Assembly (NCBI GenBank): GCA_012729225.1
Contig: JAAYDO010000112.1
Location: 1-48,821, forward strand
Direction: 5' to 3'
From: Bacteroidales bacterium
GTDB taxonomy: Bacteria; Bacteroidota; Bacteroidia; Bacteroidales; Bacteroidaceae
DNA: 48,821 bases
The notes under the pieces are model-generated. The model did not search any database. It was not told the DNA's origin and saw nothing but the letters and a program-made list of their open reading frames with translations. Positions 1 through 8,604 of the stretch are shown here, in pieces. Every line of letters starts with the position of its first letter. The stretch's first letter is position 1. Both the position numbers and the translations under genes were made by a program.

Positions 1-91
1 TCTTTGTTGCGTTTTATATTGCATGTTGTAAAGATACGAAAACTTTACGACATAACGAAGCCCTGGCTTGAGAAAGTCGGGGCTTTGATAT

Positions 92-122
92 AAAAAAAGG
101 ATGTGCCTATTTTGACACACCC
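92..122 (-). terminator. Terminator after the DUF5606 gene
   Basis: Read on the minus strand, GGGTGTG (116-122) pairs with CACATCC (99-105), with one mismatch and a 10-base loop, and seven T follow (92-98). It lies 66 bases past the stop of the DUF5606 gene, as expected for an intrinsic terminator. Confidence 0.65.
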
Positions 123-187
123 TCTTGTGATGTGATGAAGCAAGATGCTGGATGATGGATTCATCATCATTGATCTTTCATCGCTCT

Positions 188-634
188 TTATGCCTCCGTG
201 CTTTCTTCAGCCTTCTCTTCTTCAGCCTCAGTTGTCTCATCCTTGAAGTCTGTAATGCCGTTCTCCACAAGGATATTGTACCAAGAGAGGACTTTGCGCA
301 TGTCTGATACACGCACTCTGTCTGTGTCGTAGTTGGGCAGAACCTTGGTGAAGAAAGCGATGATGTCTTCTTGATCGGCCTTCTTTGGTGAGAGATCTAC
401 TGCCTTACCATCGTAGTTGGTCTTGATGGAATCAAGTACGTTTGCGAGTGGAATCTCGCTATCGTCATTGGTATAGATGGAGATGTCGCCAAGTGACACC
501 ACACGCTCTGCTCCGAAGGCTGGCATGCGCTTCTTCTGAGCGTCGATAGTTTCGACAATGAGGCTTTTGTTGCCTCTGGAGATAAGCTGATAAAGTCCTG
601 GCTTACCTGAGATGGCTAAGATTTTTTTGATCAT
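188..634 (-). CDS. DUF5606 domain protein
   Basis: This 148-residue cytosolic protein matches the Bacteroidetes-restricted DUF5606 family as I recall it. The N-terminus MIKKILAISGKPGLYQLIS is the recognisable part. The middle contains ERVVSLGDISIYT and a helical segment ending KVLSWYNIL. The last 20 residues are almost all Glu, Ala and Thr and are probably disordered. No catalytic motif, signal peptide or membrane segment is visible. Molecular function is unknown. It has its own terminator downstream, and about 150 bases separate it from coaE, so it may form its own transcription unit. Confidence 0.8.
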   Translation of the reverse strand: MIKKILAISGKPGLYQLISRGNKSLIVETIDAQKKRMPAFGAERVVSLGDISIYTNDDSEIPLANVLDSIKTNYDGKAVDLSPKKADQEDIIAFFTKVLPNYDTDRVRVSDMRKVLSWYNILVENGITDFKDETTEAEEEKAEESTEA

Positions 635-784
635 AGTGTGTTGTTGTTTAGTAATCGTTTATAGATAAAGTAGTAGTAAATAATGAGGAACGAATCATGA
701 ATGTCTGAATTGTCCTTTATCTATGAGAGGAGAACCAATGATAGACCTTTCTATGGGACATATCAGATGATGGCTTCTCACTCC

Positions 785-1378
785 TCATTCTTCACTTTTC
801 GTTTGCTTTAATTTCTTTAGAATCAAGTCTATTTGCTCGTTAAGGTCTTCTCTGCCATCGTTGAAGATGCAAAAGTCTGCTCGCTGACGTTTCTCTTCTT
901 CATCCATCTGTTGAGCCATGCGCGTTTTGATTTGCTCGGGTGTGGCATTGTCGCGTTGGACGGCACGCTGAAGTCGAAGAGAATAGGGCGCATAGACTTC
1001 AATGGTATAATCTACCGTGTCTTGAAATCCTGTCTCGAAGAGGAGTGCACACTCCTGTGCTACGATGGGGGCTGTTTGTTGGGCAGCCCACAGGGCGAAG
1101 TCTTGTTTAACCACAGGATGCACTATGTCTCCCACACGCTTGGCATGGGTGGCAGAGGCAAAGAGGTAGTGAGCAATGAAGGGCTTGTTAAGTTGATTCC
1201 CTTGGTAGGCTTCTTCTCCTATGAGCAGACTAAGTTCCTTACGGATGATGGGGCTTTCGGTCATGAGACGTTTTGCCTCGTCATCGCAGTGGTAGACAGG
1301 GATGCCTCTATGCTTGAGCAACTGGCAGATATAACTTTTGCCACTTCCGATTCCTCCTGTGATGCCTATTCTTGTCAT
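785..1378 (-). CDS. coaE: Dephospho-CoA kinase
   Basis: CoaE phosphorylates the 3'-hydroxyl of dephospho-CoA with ATP, the last step of coenzyme A synthesis, in the cytosol. The Walker A motif GGIGSGKS is at residues 8-15. VYHCDDEAKRL and the segment HPVVKQDFALW are typical of the family. Length is 197 residues, normal for CoaE. The reading frame is open for 31 more residues upstream, but the start at 1378 is preferred: it places the P-loop where the family has it, and its ATG overlaps the TGA of the upstream ybbR-like gene in an ATGA of four bases, which suggests translational coupling. Confidence 0.95.
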   Translation of the reverse strand: MTRIGITGGIGSGKSYICQLLKHRGIPVYHCDDEAKRLMTESPIIRKELSLLIGEEAYQGNQLNKPFIAHYLFASATHAKRVGDIVHPVVKQDFALWAAQQTAPIVAQECALLFETGFQDTVDYTIEVYAPYSLRLQRAVQRDNATPEQIKTRMAQQMDEEEKRQRADFCIFNDGREDLNEQIDLILKKLKQTKSEE

Positions 1379-2355
1379 TCGGTGCTCTGCTCTATGACGT
1401 ATTCTACCGAGGCGGGAGAAATGCGGACGTTGCGTATGTTGGCAGGCTTCTGTCGCACATGCACACGGCATCGCTTGTTGTCGCTTCGGGTCTCGTTGTA
1501 ATCAACTACGAGCAGGAAGTCGTCGGCAGAGATATTGTCATATAATGTGGAACTGACAAGGAAGGTGACGGTGGCCCTGAGCGGGAAGGTGCGGATAATC
1601 TTGTTGGATGGCACGTTCTCGCTGTAAAGGGGCACTTGTAATGTCTTGTCAGTGAATATATCGACACACACACGCACATCAATAGAATCAGGAATGGCTT
1701 TTGCACCACGTGGCACGAGAAGTGCCATACGGGTTTCGAGCGTATCTTCAAGATTTGTGAAGGTGGCGTTTTCGGTCTTGATGGAGTTGATGGTACCATA
1801 AACATGCTGTGGAGCATAAATATCAACCGAGTCGGGAGTGAAGATTGTTCCGCACTCATAACGCCCTGATGTAGTACTGACATGTCCGTTGAAGACTACA
1901 GGCACACGCTTGTGCTGACCATTGGAGTAGTACACTTCAATCTTACTGGGCGAGGTCGCCTTGAAGGTCATGCCTTGTGGCTTGACGTGCATGACGGCAC
2001 GTCGGAGCGTATTTGTCTCGATAACGAGGCGGCCTGACTTTTGATTGATTTCCTTGAAACTAATAGTGAGCTCATGATTATCATTTTTCATGAACTTATA
2101 GTAGAAGGCATTCCATCCCTTGCTTGTATAAGTGACGCTCACCTCAGAGGGCATGTTGCTGGTATAGACCACATTCTCTGGCAGGTCAATGACTTTAAGA
2201 GGGTAAGTGAGAGTGACCTCGGCTGCTTCCTGAATACTCTGCATGAACCAAAAGATGATGGAGATACCAAGGAAGATGAGGAACACAGGAAAGTCGCGGT
2301 TGAGTTTAATCAATCGCAACCTTCTTAGTACGACTTTGAAAAAGCCAATGGACAT
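1375..2355 (-). CDS. YbbR-like domain protein
   Basis: This 326-residue protein has a basic N-terminus, one membrane segment at residues about 22-39 (VFLIFLGISIIFWFM) and then an extracytoplasmic part rich in beta strands that resembles YbbR repeats. In Firmicutes the related CdaR regulates the c-di-AMP cyclase CdaA. No cyclase gene is visible here, so that role cannot be carried over. It sits 29 bases after yajC and overlaps coaE by four bases, so the three genes (and probably nusB) are one operon. This order is common in Bacteroidales. Function here is unproven. Confidence 0.75.
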   Translation of the reverse strand: MSIGFFKVVLRRLRLIKLNRDFPVFLIFLGISIIFWFMQSIQEAAEVTLTYPLKVIDLPENVVYTSNMPSEVSVTYTSKGWNAFYYKFMKNDNHELTISFKEINQKSGRLVIETNTLRRAVMHVKPQGMTFKATSPSKIEVYYSNGQHKRVPVVFNGHVSTTSGRYECGTIFTPDSVDIYAPQHVYGTINSIKTENATFTNLEDTLETRMALLVPRGAKAIPDSIDVRVCVDIFTDKTLQVPLYSENVPSNKIIRTFPLRATVTFLVSSTLYDNISADDFLLVVDYNETRSDNKRCRVHVRQKPANIRNVRISPASVEYVIEQSTE

Positions 2356-2384
2356 ATCTGGAGAAATGAGGCTTGACTACTGTT

Positions 2385-2702
2385 TTATTGCTGTTGTGGC
2401 TGACCACCTTCTGCATAAACATAGTTGCGGTCAATCTGCACGCATACGCCTTTAGCAATCTCGATGGTGAGGTATGACTCGCCTTCGTTGAGTGATTTGA
2501 TAGTGCCGTGGATGCCACTTGCCGTGATGATTTTACTGCCAATAGCGAGGCTCTTGCGGAAATTCTCAATTTCCTTCTGGCGCTTCCGCTGTGGACGGAT
2601 CATGAAGAAATAAACAATGGCGAACATAGCAACGATCATGATGATCATGCTCCAGTCGAAACCGCCTTTAGCGGCTTGCGCTGCTTGAAGAAATGTAAAC
2701 AT
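2385..2702 (-). CDS. yajC: Preprotein translocase subunit YajC
   Basis: YajC is the small inner-membrane accessory protein of the SecDF-YajC complex. The 105 residues show a single hydrophobic segment at about 18-35, followed by the diagnostic IRPQRKRQKE at the cytosolic face. A small beta domain follows, containing GSKIITASGIHGTI, where the family usually has GD.VvT.gGi.G.i. The tail GGQPQQQ is low complexity. It lies 51 bases downstream of nusB and 29 bases upstream of the ybbR-like gene on the same strand, consistent with co-transcription. Confidence 0.95.
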   Translation of the reverse strand: MFTFLQAAQAAKGGFDWSMIIMIVAMFAIVYFFMIRPQRKRQKEIENFRKSLAIGSKIITASGIHGTIKSLNEGESYLTIEIAKGVCVQIDRNYVYAEGGQPQQQ

Positions 2703-2753
2703 AATTATATTATAGTATTAATAGTATTAATGCTTTTTTGAAAAATTTGAGGA

Positions 2754-3680
2754 CTATTCCTTGGCAATGATTCCTTCATTCTTGAGTTTCTTTGCCACAG
2801 AGTCGATAATGCCATTCACATAGCCTGCACTCTTAGGAGTGCTGTACCATTTGGCAATCTCCACATACTCATTGATGGTGACAGAAATAGGAATCTGAGG
2901 GAAACTGATCAACTCTGCTACAGCAATCTGCATGATGATGACATCCATATAGGCGAGACGGCTAAAATCCCAGTTCTTGACAGAACGACCGATGAGTGAG
3001 CGGTAGTATTCATCATTCATAATCGTGCGACGGAAGAGGCGAGTGGCATACTCTTGGTCTTCTGTGTCGCGATATTCTGGCATGAGTTCCTGATTAGCAC
3101 CATTCTCTGGAGCAAAACGCTTGATGGTCTTGAGCACGAAGGTATCAACCACTTCTCGGTCATCATTCCAGTAGAGGCTCTGTTCCTCGAGGATGTCGTC
3201 AATGCGCTCATCTTTCATAATGATATTCTTATATATCTTACGCCAGAGTTCACGGTCATCATCATAGGTGACTTCCTCCTGTGCCATGTATTCAGCATAA
3301 TATTCGCTGGCCACAATGTCTGCATAAAGCTTCTTGATATAATCTATATCATTGCTCCAGGATTTCTTCTTGTTGGCAACAAACTCTTGCAACTGCTTGT
3401 TCTGTTCCACTTGTGTGGCAAACTGGTTGTCGGCAAAACGGTGACTGACCTCTTCATCTATGTGAGCCACACGATTCATTTTTTCCTGATGCTCCACTTG
3501 ATCGAAAGCGTAGCGAGACACGGCAACAATGAGCAACAGCATATAGCTGTAGAGATCATACGCTTTGGAAAGGCTGAAGAGAAGTTCTTTCTCTGCTGTC
3601 CCAATGTCTTTGCCGCCATTCTGATAGTAGGCATAAATAAGTTGAACAATTTTCAAACGGATAAGTGTTCGGTTAATCAT
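2754..3680 (-). CDS. nusB: Transcription antitermination factor NusB (long form)
   Basis: NusB joins NusE (S10) in antitermination complexes that support rRNA transcription. The C-terminal third carries the NusB fold, with DWDFSRLAYMDVIIMQIAVAEL-type spacing interrupted here by KNWDFSRLAYMD, then FPQIPISVTINEYVEIAKWY and the ending SAGYVNGIIDSVAKKL, which are family hallmarks. The protein has 308 residues against about 140 in E. coli. The extra N-terminal half, with MINRTLIRLKIVQLIYAYYQ at the start, is the long form found in Bacteroidetes. It is probably the first gene of the operon that continues into yajC, ybbR-like and coaE. Confidence 0.93.
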   Translation of the reverse strand: MINRTLIRLKIVQLIYAYYQNGGKDIGTAEKELLFSLSKAYDLYSYMLLLIVAVSRYAFDQVEHQEKMNRVAHIDEEVSHRFADNQFATQVEQNKQLQEFVANKKKSWSNDIDYIKKLYADIVASEYYAEYMAQEEVTYDDDRELWRKIYKNIIMKDERIDDILEEQSLYWNDDREVVDTFVLKTIKRFAPENGANQELMPEYRDTEDQEYATRLFRRTIMNDEYYRSLIGRSVKNWDFSRLAYMDVIIMQIAVAELISFPQIPISVTINEYVEIAKWYSTPKSAGYVNGIIDSVAKKLKNEGIIAKE

Positions 3681-3922
3681 AAAGCAAAAAACTCCTTTTT
3701 TGTTTGTTTGTTTTTGTTGTTGAGAAAACGTTGTGTGTTTCCAATTATTTGGTTTATATTCATTGTGTGTGCAAATGTAGTGATTTTCTTTTGAAAAAAT
3801 ATGGTTTTGAGAGAATGATTACTGTTTTTTGAAAAAAAAGCCCTGAAATCTTGTGTAAAAGAAAAAAAAGTAACAAATTTGTAATTGATTTATAATTCAA
3901 AATTAATAAACCAAAGAATTTT

Positions 3923-4324
3923 ATGGGTGATACAGACAAAGACTTAGTTTACTCTGAGAGTGTCAAGGCGGGCAAGCGCATCTATTATTTTGATGTGAAG
4001 CAGAGCAGAAATGGTGATAAATACATTGCCATTACGGAGAGTAAGAAGATTAATGAGGGCACGGCAGAAAGTCCTCGCTTTGTGTTTGAGAAGCACAAAC
4101 TGTTTCTCTACAAGGAGGATTATGAGAAGTTTGTAGAAGCGTTGGGCAGGACACTTGATGTGGCTAATGGTAATGCCCCTGTGGTGGCTTCTGCTGAGGA
4201 TGCTTCAGATGTTCAGGCTTCTGCTACTCAGACTTCTGATGCGCCAGTTCTGTCTGATGAGGCTGTTGAAGATGAGAAGGCGGAGAAGAAGAGTTTCCTT
4301 GATAAGGTGAAGAATATATTCTAA
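3923..4324 (+). CDS. DUF3276 / PUR-alpha-like protein
   Basis: The 133 residues match the DUF3276 family, whose Bacteroidetes members form a PUR-alpha-like single-strand nucleic-acid-binding fold (family knowledge). Visible marks are VYSESVKAGKRIYYFDVK, GDKYIAITESKK and the segment HKLFLYKEDYEKFVEAL. Residues about 90-120 are a low-complexity Ala/Ser/Asp/Glu linker. The C-terminus KKSFLDKVKNIF is a basic amphipathic end. It is monocistronic: nusB diverges upstream and a strong terminator follows 20 bases after the stop. The DNA or RNA target is unknown. Confidence 0.85.
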   Translation: MGDTDKDLVYSESVKAGKRIYYFDVKQSRNGDKYIAITESKKINEGTAESPRFVFEKHKLFLYKEDYEKFVEALGRTLDVANGNAPVVASAEDASDVQASATQTSDAPVLSDEAVEDEKAEKKSFLDKVKNIF

Positions 4325-4344
4325 TATTTATATAAAGTGAAAAG

Positions 4345-4406
4345 AGGTTTTCCTGCCATCTGAGTGTATGAGATATGCATGGATATGGTGGAAAACCTAC
4401 TTTTTT
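4345..4406 (+). terminator. Terminator after the DUF3276 gene
   Basis: AGGTTTTCC (4345-4353) pairs perfectly with GGAAAACCT (4390-4398). The stem extends inward through TGCCAT and ATGG(T)G, and a run of T follows at 4401-4406. Confidence 0.7.
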
Positions 4407-4438
4407 AGTGGATTGATATGTCTTTTCGTCGAAAATGC

Positions 4439-4469
4439 TTGGGTGTTTTTGGCGAAAGTTGTAACTTTG
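4439..4469 (+). promoter_or_regulatory. Promoter of rplY
   Basis: TTG at 4439-4441, a 20-base spacer and TAACTTTG at 4462-4469 match the Bacteroidetes -33/-7 promoter (TTTG, TAnnTTTG). It predicts a 5' leader of about 120 bases before the rplY start at 4597. I found no clear riboswitch or L25 autoregulatory fold in that leader. Confidence 0.65.
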
Positions 4470-4596
4470 CACCGCTTTTTTGGGCAACACATTTGCTTCA
4501 CTCTAACATGGTGGGCTTCGTGTGATGGCGAATTAAGCGCTATATGGGGACGATAATCGTTCCAATACAACTTAATTTATAGTAACACAACTAAAA

Positions 4597-5196
4597 ATGA
4601 AAGAAATTACACTTAATGCACAGACTCGCGCAGAGTTTGGCAAGAAGGCCAACAAGGTTCTTCGCAAGGAGGGTATGATCCCTGCAGTATTCTATGGTGT
4701 TGAGAAGGACGAGAAAGGTCTTCCTGTATCTAAGGCTATCAAGATCTCAGAGAAAGAACTTGCCAAGCTTCTTTACACTCCAAACGTTTACATCGTGAAC
4801 CTCATTGTGGATGGCACTCCTGTAAAGGCTATCTTGAAAGACCTCCAGAGCGACTATGTAACAGATCGTCCTGTACACGTAGATTTCTATCAGATCACAG
4901 AGGACAAGCCTGTTGTATTTGAGATTCCAGTGAAACTCAATGGTCTTGCTGAAGGTGTGCGCGCCGGTGGTAAGTTGGCTCTCAACGTTCGTAAGTTGGC
5001 TGTGAAGGCTCTCTACACTCAGTTCCCTGACACTCTCGACATCGACGTGACAAGCCTCGGTCTTGGCAAGTCAATGAAGGTTGCTGCTCTCTCTTACGAA
5101 GGTCTTGAGATCATCACTTCTAAGGAGGTGGTAGTATGTGCTGTACGCATGACTCGTGCTGCTCGTGCTGCTGCAAGCGAGGCTGCTGCACAGTAA
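4597..5196 (+). CDS. rplY: 50S ribosomal protein L25/Ctc
   Basis: L25 of the long CTC type binds 5S rRNA in the large ribosomal subunit. The 199 residues begin MKEITLNAQTRAEFGKKANK, where the family has R...GK.aarrLR..G.iPaV.YG, here ending KEGMIPAVFYGVEK. The middle SDYVTDRPVHVDFYQIT is diagnostic. The C-terminal beta domain (residues about 100-185) is the TL5/CTC extension, ending in an Ala/Arg-rich tail (TRAARAAASEAAAQ). Codon use is strongly biased, as in a highly expressed gene. It has its own promoter upstream and a terminator downstream. Confidence 0.96.
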   Translation: MKEITLNAQTRAEFGKKANKVLRKEGMIPAVFYGVEKDEKGLPVSKAIKISEKELAKLLYTPNVYIVNLIVDGTPVKAILKDLQSDYVTDRPVHVDFYQITEDKPVVFEIPVKLNGLAEGVRAGGKLALNVRKLAVKALYTQFPDTLDIDVTSLGLGKSMKVAALSYEGLEIITSKEVVVCAVRMTRAARAAASEAAAQ

Positions 5197-5222
5197 TCCT
5201 TTTACAGGAAAAAGAATTCTAT

Positions 5223-5269
5223 GAGGGTGTATCAATGACCTTAACGGTCAGGGGTACACTCTTTTTTTA
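5223..5269 (+). terminator. Terminator after rplY
   Basis: The outer stem is GTGTA (5227-5231) with TACAC (5255-5259), the inner stem TGACC (5236-5240) with GGTCA (5246-5250). A run of T follows from 5262. It is placed 26 bases after the rplY stop. Confidence 0.7.
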
Positions 5270-5332
5270 CTTGTGAATATGTGGTTTTTTGATTTATTTC
5301 GGACTTGCAAGTCTGAAACGACAGATAATAGT

Positions 5333-5896
5333 ATGAAATATTTGATAGTGGGACTCGGAAACATAGGTGATGAGTATGCAGGCACTCGCCACAACATCGG
5401 CTTCCGAAATGTGGAGGCTTTTGCCAAGGCGCAAGGAGCGGAATGGATGGACAAGCGATATGGGGCGATTGCCCGCACAAGAGTGAAGAATGCTGAAATC
5501 ATTTTGTTGAAGCCCTCCACCTATATGAACCTTTCTGGTCAGGCTGTGCGCTACTGGGTTCAGCAGGAGAAGATTCCGATGGAAAACATTCTGGTGATAG
5601 TGGATGATTTAAGTCTGCCAGTGGGTAAGGTGAGAATGAGGGGCAATGGTAGTGCAGGTGGACACAATGGGTTGAAGAATATTGAGTCTTGTATGATGAC
5701 ACAAAACTATGCGCGTATCAAGTTTGGCATAGGCAATGACTATCCTAAGGGCGCACAGGCAGACTTTGTGCTGGGACAGTTTAGTGAAGAAGACAACAAG
5801 GTTATAGAAGAGAGAGTTGAGTATGTAGGTGAGATGATCAAGAGTTTCTGCTTGCAGGGATTGGATCGCACCATGAATCTATATAATAAGAAATGA
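5333..5896 (+). CDS. pth: Peptidyl-tRNA hydrolase
   Basis: Pth cleaves peptidyl-tRNA released from stalled ribosomes and recycles the tRNA. The start at 5333 gives 187 residues and puts the catalytic histidine at residue 20 in TRHNIGF, exactly as in E. coli Pth. N10 in GLGNIG, the YMNLSGQAV segment and [14 protein letters not shown], with its catalytic aspartate, are all present. [12 protein letters not shown] forms the glycine-rich loop. The frame stays open 20 residues further upstream, but that extension has no family counterpart. The stop is one base before the ATG of the S4 gene, so the two are co-translated. Confidence 0.96.
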   Translation: MKYLIVGLGNIGDEYAGTRHNIGFRNVEAFAKAQGAEWMDKRYGAIARTRVKNAEIILLKPSTYMNLSGQAVRYWVQQEKIPMENILVIVDDLSLPVGKVRMRGNGSAGGHNGLKNIESCMMTQNYARIKFGIGNDYPKGAQADFVLGQFSEEDNKVIEERVEYVGEMIKSFCLQGLDRTMNLYNKK

Positions 5897-5897
5897 G

Positions 5898-6323
5898 ATG
5901 GAGGCACGATTGGACAAATGGCTCTGGGCGGCTCGCATCTTCAAGACGCGCTCAATAGCTGCTGATGCCTGTAAGAACGGACGCGTCATGATGGGTGGTG
6001 TGAAGCAGAAGGCTTCTAAGATGATTAAGGAAGGCGATGTGGTAGAGGTACGCAAACCTCCCATCACCTATAGTTTCAAAGTGTTGAAGGCTATACAGAA
6101 TAGAGTGGGGGCAAAATTGGTGCCAGAGGTGTTGGAGAATGTGACGACCAAGGAGCAGATGGAACTTCTTGAGATGAACCGTATCAGTGGATTTGTGGGC
6201 AGAGCCCGAGGCACTGGACGTCCGACCAAGAAGGATCGTCGTGATTTGGATGACTTTATCCAGCCCGCTTTCTTTGGCGACTTCGATTTTGATTGGGATG
6301 ATGACGACGAGGAGGATGAATAG
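5898..6323 (+). CDS. S4-domain RNA-binding protein (Hsp15/HslR family)
   Basis: The protein has 141 residues. The S4 domain is N-terminal (residues 1-60): RLDKWLWAARIFKTRSIA, then GRVMMGGVKQKASKMIKEGDVVEV. Relatives of E. coli Hsp15 bind 50S subunits carrying stranded nascent chains. The middle segment GRPTKKDRRDLDDF is the usual Hsp15 basic stretch. The C-terminus is extremely acidic (about 12 Asp/Glu in the last 15). Pairing with pth one base upstream fits a shared role in rescuing stalled 50S complexes. The exact substrate is inferred from the family. Confidence 0.88.
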   Translation: MEARLDKWLWAARIFKTRSIAADACKNGRVMMGGVKQKASKMIKEGDVVEVRKPPITYSFKVLKAIQNRVGAKLVPEVLENVTTKEQMELLEMNRISGFVGRARGTGRPTKKDRRDLDDFIQPAFFGDFDFDWDDDDEEDE

Positions 6324-6567
6324 TTTGTGATTTTGCTCATGTGTCGTTTTGAACATGCTTCACCTTCTCTGTTTTCAGACCGAAATTCACGGGAAATTTA
6401 TATGTAATTCACCTTCTGTGGAAGAGGGAATAAAAAAGTCTAATAAATTTTGTCGCTGAGCCATTATTCTTGGACAGCGAACGATGTTCACGTGCCTTCT
6501 AGACTTCTGTATATATTATTCATATACAACGACTTGTGCTTGTTGAAGAGATGAATGCTTATGAAAG
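6324..6567. other. Gene-free stretch after the S4 gene
   Basis: The first part of the 845-base convergent gap between the S4 gene and pepT. No coding region is convincing. A direct repeat TTCACCTTCT occurs twice (about 6360 and 6410), and TCGCTG/CAGCGA form a small inverted repeat near 6455-6481. Neither has a known role. Confidence 0.5.
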
Positions 6568-6745
6568 AAAAACGCACGCATGGTTCGATGGTCATCGAAC
6601 CATTGTTCATTGGCACTTGAAGCATTGTTCATAGACCTTTGAACCTTTGTTCGTTGGAGCATGAAGAATGCTTTGATTATTTGAGGTGTCAAGTGACATG
6701 GAATTTCCACGATTATTTCCTCTCAAACGCATGCTTTTATTTACC
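6568..6745 (-). repeat. Dispersed intergenic element, copy A
   Basis: Read on the minus strand the element begins GGTAAATAAAAGCA (6732-6745). It continues through a leader with a short hairpin (TGGAA/TTCCA), then three 22-base units at 6636-6657, 6614-6635 and 6592-6613, and ends ...TGCGTTTTT (6568-6576). Units have the form CCAACGAA, six variable bases, TTCAATGA or a close variant. It resembles the copies at 33311, 39739 and 48702. It sits between the convergent S4 and pepT genes. Confidence 0.85.
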
Positions 6746-6837
6746 CTCTTCAATAATGCTGATGGGGTGATTGCCTTGTTGGATTCACGTGGGTGCATAA
6801 TAAGCCTGTGAAGAACTGATTGCTTGTTGAATCAAAA

Positions 6838-6940
6838 AACGAAGTGTACTTCATTGGGCTTTGAAGTACACTTCGTTGGTTTTTAAGGTACACTTCGTTG
6901 AATTTTGAAGTACACTTCATTGAACTTTGAGGTACACACA
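6838..6940 (-). repeat. Tandem 22-bp array with a GTGTAC core
   Basis: About four and a half copies of a 21-23-base unit. On the minus strand the unit reads CCAACGAA, then GTGTAC, then TTCAAA plus two bases. GAAGTGTACTTC inside each unit is a near-perfect dyad. Length, flanks and orientation match the 22-base units of copy A 100 bases away, but the central six bases differ. No spacers of unique sequence separate the units, so it is not a CRISPR array. Confidence 0.85.
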
Positions 6941-7168
6941 CTTTGCATGTGGAGTTCATATCGCTTGTGTGGCGAGCCTCAAGGTGGTAGATGTTCTGCG
7001 GTATCACCTTTTTTTTGCTCTGCCTGCCTTGACCCACTCCAATGTTTGTTATAGCAAACAACGGATAGGAATTGCCACACAATTCATTTATAAGATGAAA
7101 TCATCCATCAAACCTAATGTGAGTGAGGCGGGTTTGTGTTGCATGAGAAGATGCAAGTTGTTTTGAGG
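6941..7168. other. Gene-free stretch before the pepT 3' end
   Basis: No gene is supported. TTGCAT/ATGCAA (7139-7156) can form a 6-base-pair hairpin just beyond the pepT stop on the minus strand, without a T run. Confidence 0.4.
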
Positions 7169-8392
7169 CTATTTGCCCAGCCTCTGTTCGGCAATCTTGC
7201 AGATATTGACCACGGTCATCATGGCTTTCTCAAGGCTTTGCACAGGGCAGAACTCGTGAGGACCGTGGAAGTTGAGACCGCCTGCAAAGATATTGGGGCA
7301 GGGAAGACCCATGAAGGAGAGCTGTGCTCCGTCTGTTCCTCCTCGAATGGCTCTCACCTTTGGTGTCATGCCTGCTTCGGTTATGGCTTCTTTGGCAATG
7401 TCTATAATGTACATCATAGGCTCAATCTTCTCTCGCATGTTGTAGTATTGGTCATTCATGTTGAGCGTGATGATGTTGCCATACTTCTCGTTGAGTTCTT
7501 GCACCACCTCAAACATCTCGTTCTTTCTACTCTCGAAGTATTCGCGGTCGTGGTCGCGTATGATGAAAGAGAGCTGTGCCTTCTCACAACCGCCACTGAT
7601 GCTGGTGAGGTGGAAGAAGCCTTCATAGCCTTCAGTGGTTTCTGGAGTCTCGTTGGCTGGAAGCATGTTCACGAGTTCGGCAGCAATGCGGCCAGCATTC
7701 AGCATCTTGTCTTTGGCATAGCCGGGATGGACGGAACGCCCGTTGATAGTGATTTTGGCTGAGGCCGCGTTGAAGTTCTCAAACTCAATTTCACCAATCT
7801 CACTGCCATCCATCGTATAGGCAAAGTCGCAACCGAATTTCTCCACATTGAAATGGTGTGCGCCCAGACCGATCTCTTCATCAGGGTTGAAGCCGATGCG
7901 TATCTTTCCGTGTTTGATTTCTGGGTGTGCTTGCAGATAGACCATTGCTTGTACGATTTCTGCCACTCCTGCTTTGTCGTCAGCCCCTAAAAGGGTGGTG
8001 CCGTCGGTCACAATGAGGTCTTCGCCCTTGTGGTCGAGCAGTTCGGGAAACTTGGATGGTGAAGTGATGATGTTCTCTGAAAGAATGATGTCCCCTCCGT
8101 CATAGTTTTCCACGATGCGTGGTCTCACATCCTTTCCCGAAGCATCAGGGCTTGTATCCATGTGGGCAATGAATCCGATGGCGGGCACTTCCTTATCGGT
8201 GTTGGATGGTAGAGTGGCATAGAGGTAGCCCAACTCGTCGAGTTCCACATCTTGAAGTCCTTCGGCGATGAGTTCTTCTTTGAGATGTTGGGCAAAGACT
8301 CTTTGTTTTTCTGTGGAAGGTGTCACGCCAGTCTCTTCGGAAGATTGTGTGTCGAAGGCGACGTAACTTAAAAATCTTTCAGTAATATTCAT
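7169..8392 (-). CDS. pepT: Peptidase T (tripeptidase)
   Basis: PepT removes the N-terminal residue from tripeptides in the cytosol, using two zinc ions (M20B family). In its 407 residues, the first metal site is [11 protein letters not shown] with H77 and catalytic D79. The bridging aspartate is in [13 protein letters not shown] (D139), and the catalytic and metal glutamates are E172/E173 in [13 protein letters not shown]. Further family marks are [19 protein letters not shown] and [19 protein letters not shown]. Length is usual for PepT. It is transcribed alone and diverges from the polysaccharide locus, sharing about 210 bases of intergenic DNA with it. Confidence 0.96.
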   Translation of the reverse strand: MNITERFLSYVAFDTQSSEETGVTPSTEKQRVFAQHLKEELIAEGLQDVELDELGYLYATLPSNTDKEVPAIGFIAHMDTSPDASGKDVRPRIVENYDGGDIILSENIITSPSKFPELLDHKGEDLIVTDGTTLLGADDKAGVAEIVQAMVYLQAHPEIKHGKIRIGFNPDEEIGLGAHHFNVEKFGCDFAYTMDGSEIGEIEFENFNAASAKITINGRSVHPGYAKDKMLNAGRIAAELVNMLPANETPETTEGYEGFFHLTSISGGCEKAQLSFIIRDHDREYFESRKNEMFEVVQELNEKYGNIITLNMNDQYYNMREKIEPMMYIIDIAKEAITEAGMTPKVRAIRGGTDGAQLSFMGLPCPNIFAGGLNFHGPHEFCPVQSLEKAMMTVVNICKIAEQRLGK

Positions 8393-8518
8393 ATAATTCT
8401 AACGATTATGTGCTCTTGTTTGTTGTTGGCAAAGCCTGTTGAGGACATGCTTTACTCTTTCTGAATGCGAAATTAGCGAAAAACTTTGTAAGTATGCTGT
8501 TTATCCATGAATTATTGC

Positions 8519-8526
8519 TAACTTTG
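8519..8526 (+). promoter_or_regulatory. Candidate -7 box for polysaccharide block 1
   Basis: TAACTTTG matches the Bacteroidetes -7 consensus TAnnTTTG. The -33 element is weak: CTG rather than TTG, at 8497-8499 with a 19-base spacer. It would give a leader of about 70 bases before the first gene. Confidence 0.4.
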
Positions 8527-8560
8527 TTCGAATTTTATAATTTTTAGTATAATAATTGTG

Positions 8561-8579
8561 AAAGATAATCGTTATCTTT
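8561..8579 (+). promoter_or_regulatory. Hairpin in the polysaccharide leader
   Basis: AAAGATAA (8561-8568) and TTATCTTT (8572-8579) form a perfect 8-base-pair stem with a three-base loop, 25 bases before the first start codon and downstream of the predicted promoter. It could be an operator or a 5' UTR structure. It is AT-rich, so it may have no function. Confidence 0.35.
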
Positions 8580-8604
8580 AATAACAAAGAATAAACTAAC
8601 GCAG

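Noticed and set aside
36-90. AAGCCC/GGGGCTT hairpin as a terminator of an upstream gene
   Set aside because: The stem is short and no T run follows on either strand.
833-1501. Long plus-strand frame opposite coaE
   Set aside because: Shadow of coaE and of the ybbR-like 3' end; the minus-strand frame has the P-loop.
3054-3794. Long plus-strand frame opposite nusB
   Set aside because: It is the antisense shadow of nusB, whose family motifs are clear. Its residues are hydrophobic runs with no domain.
6568-6940. Arrays of short repeats as a CRISPR locus
   Set aside because: Units are directly adjacent with no unique spacers, repeat only 2-4 times, and no cas gene is in the window.
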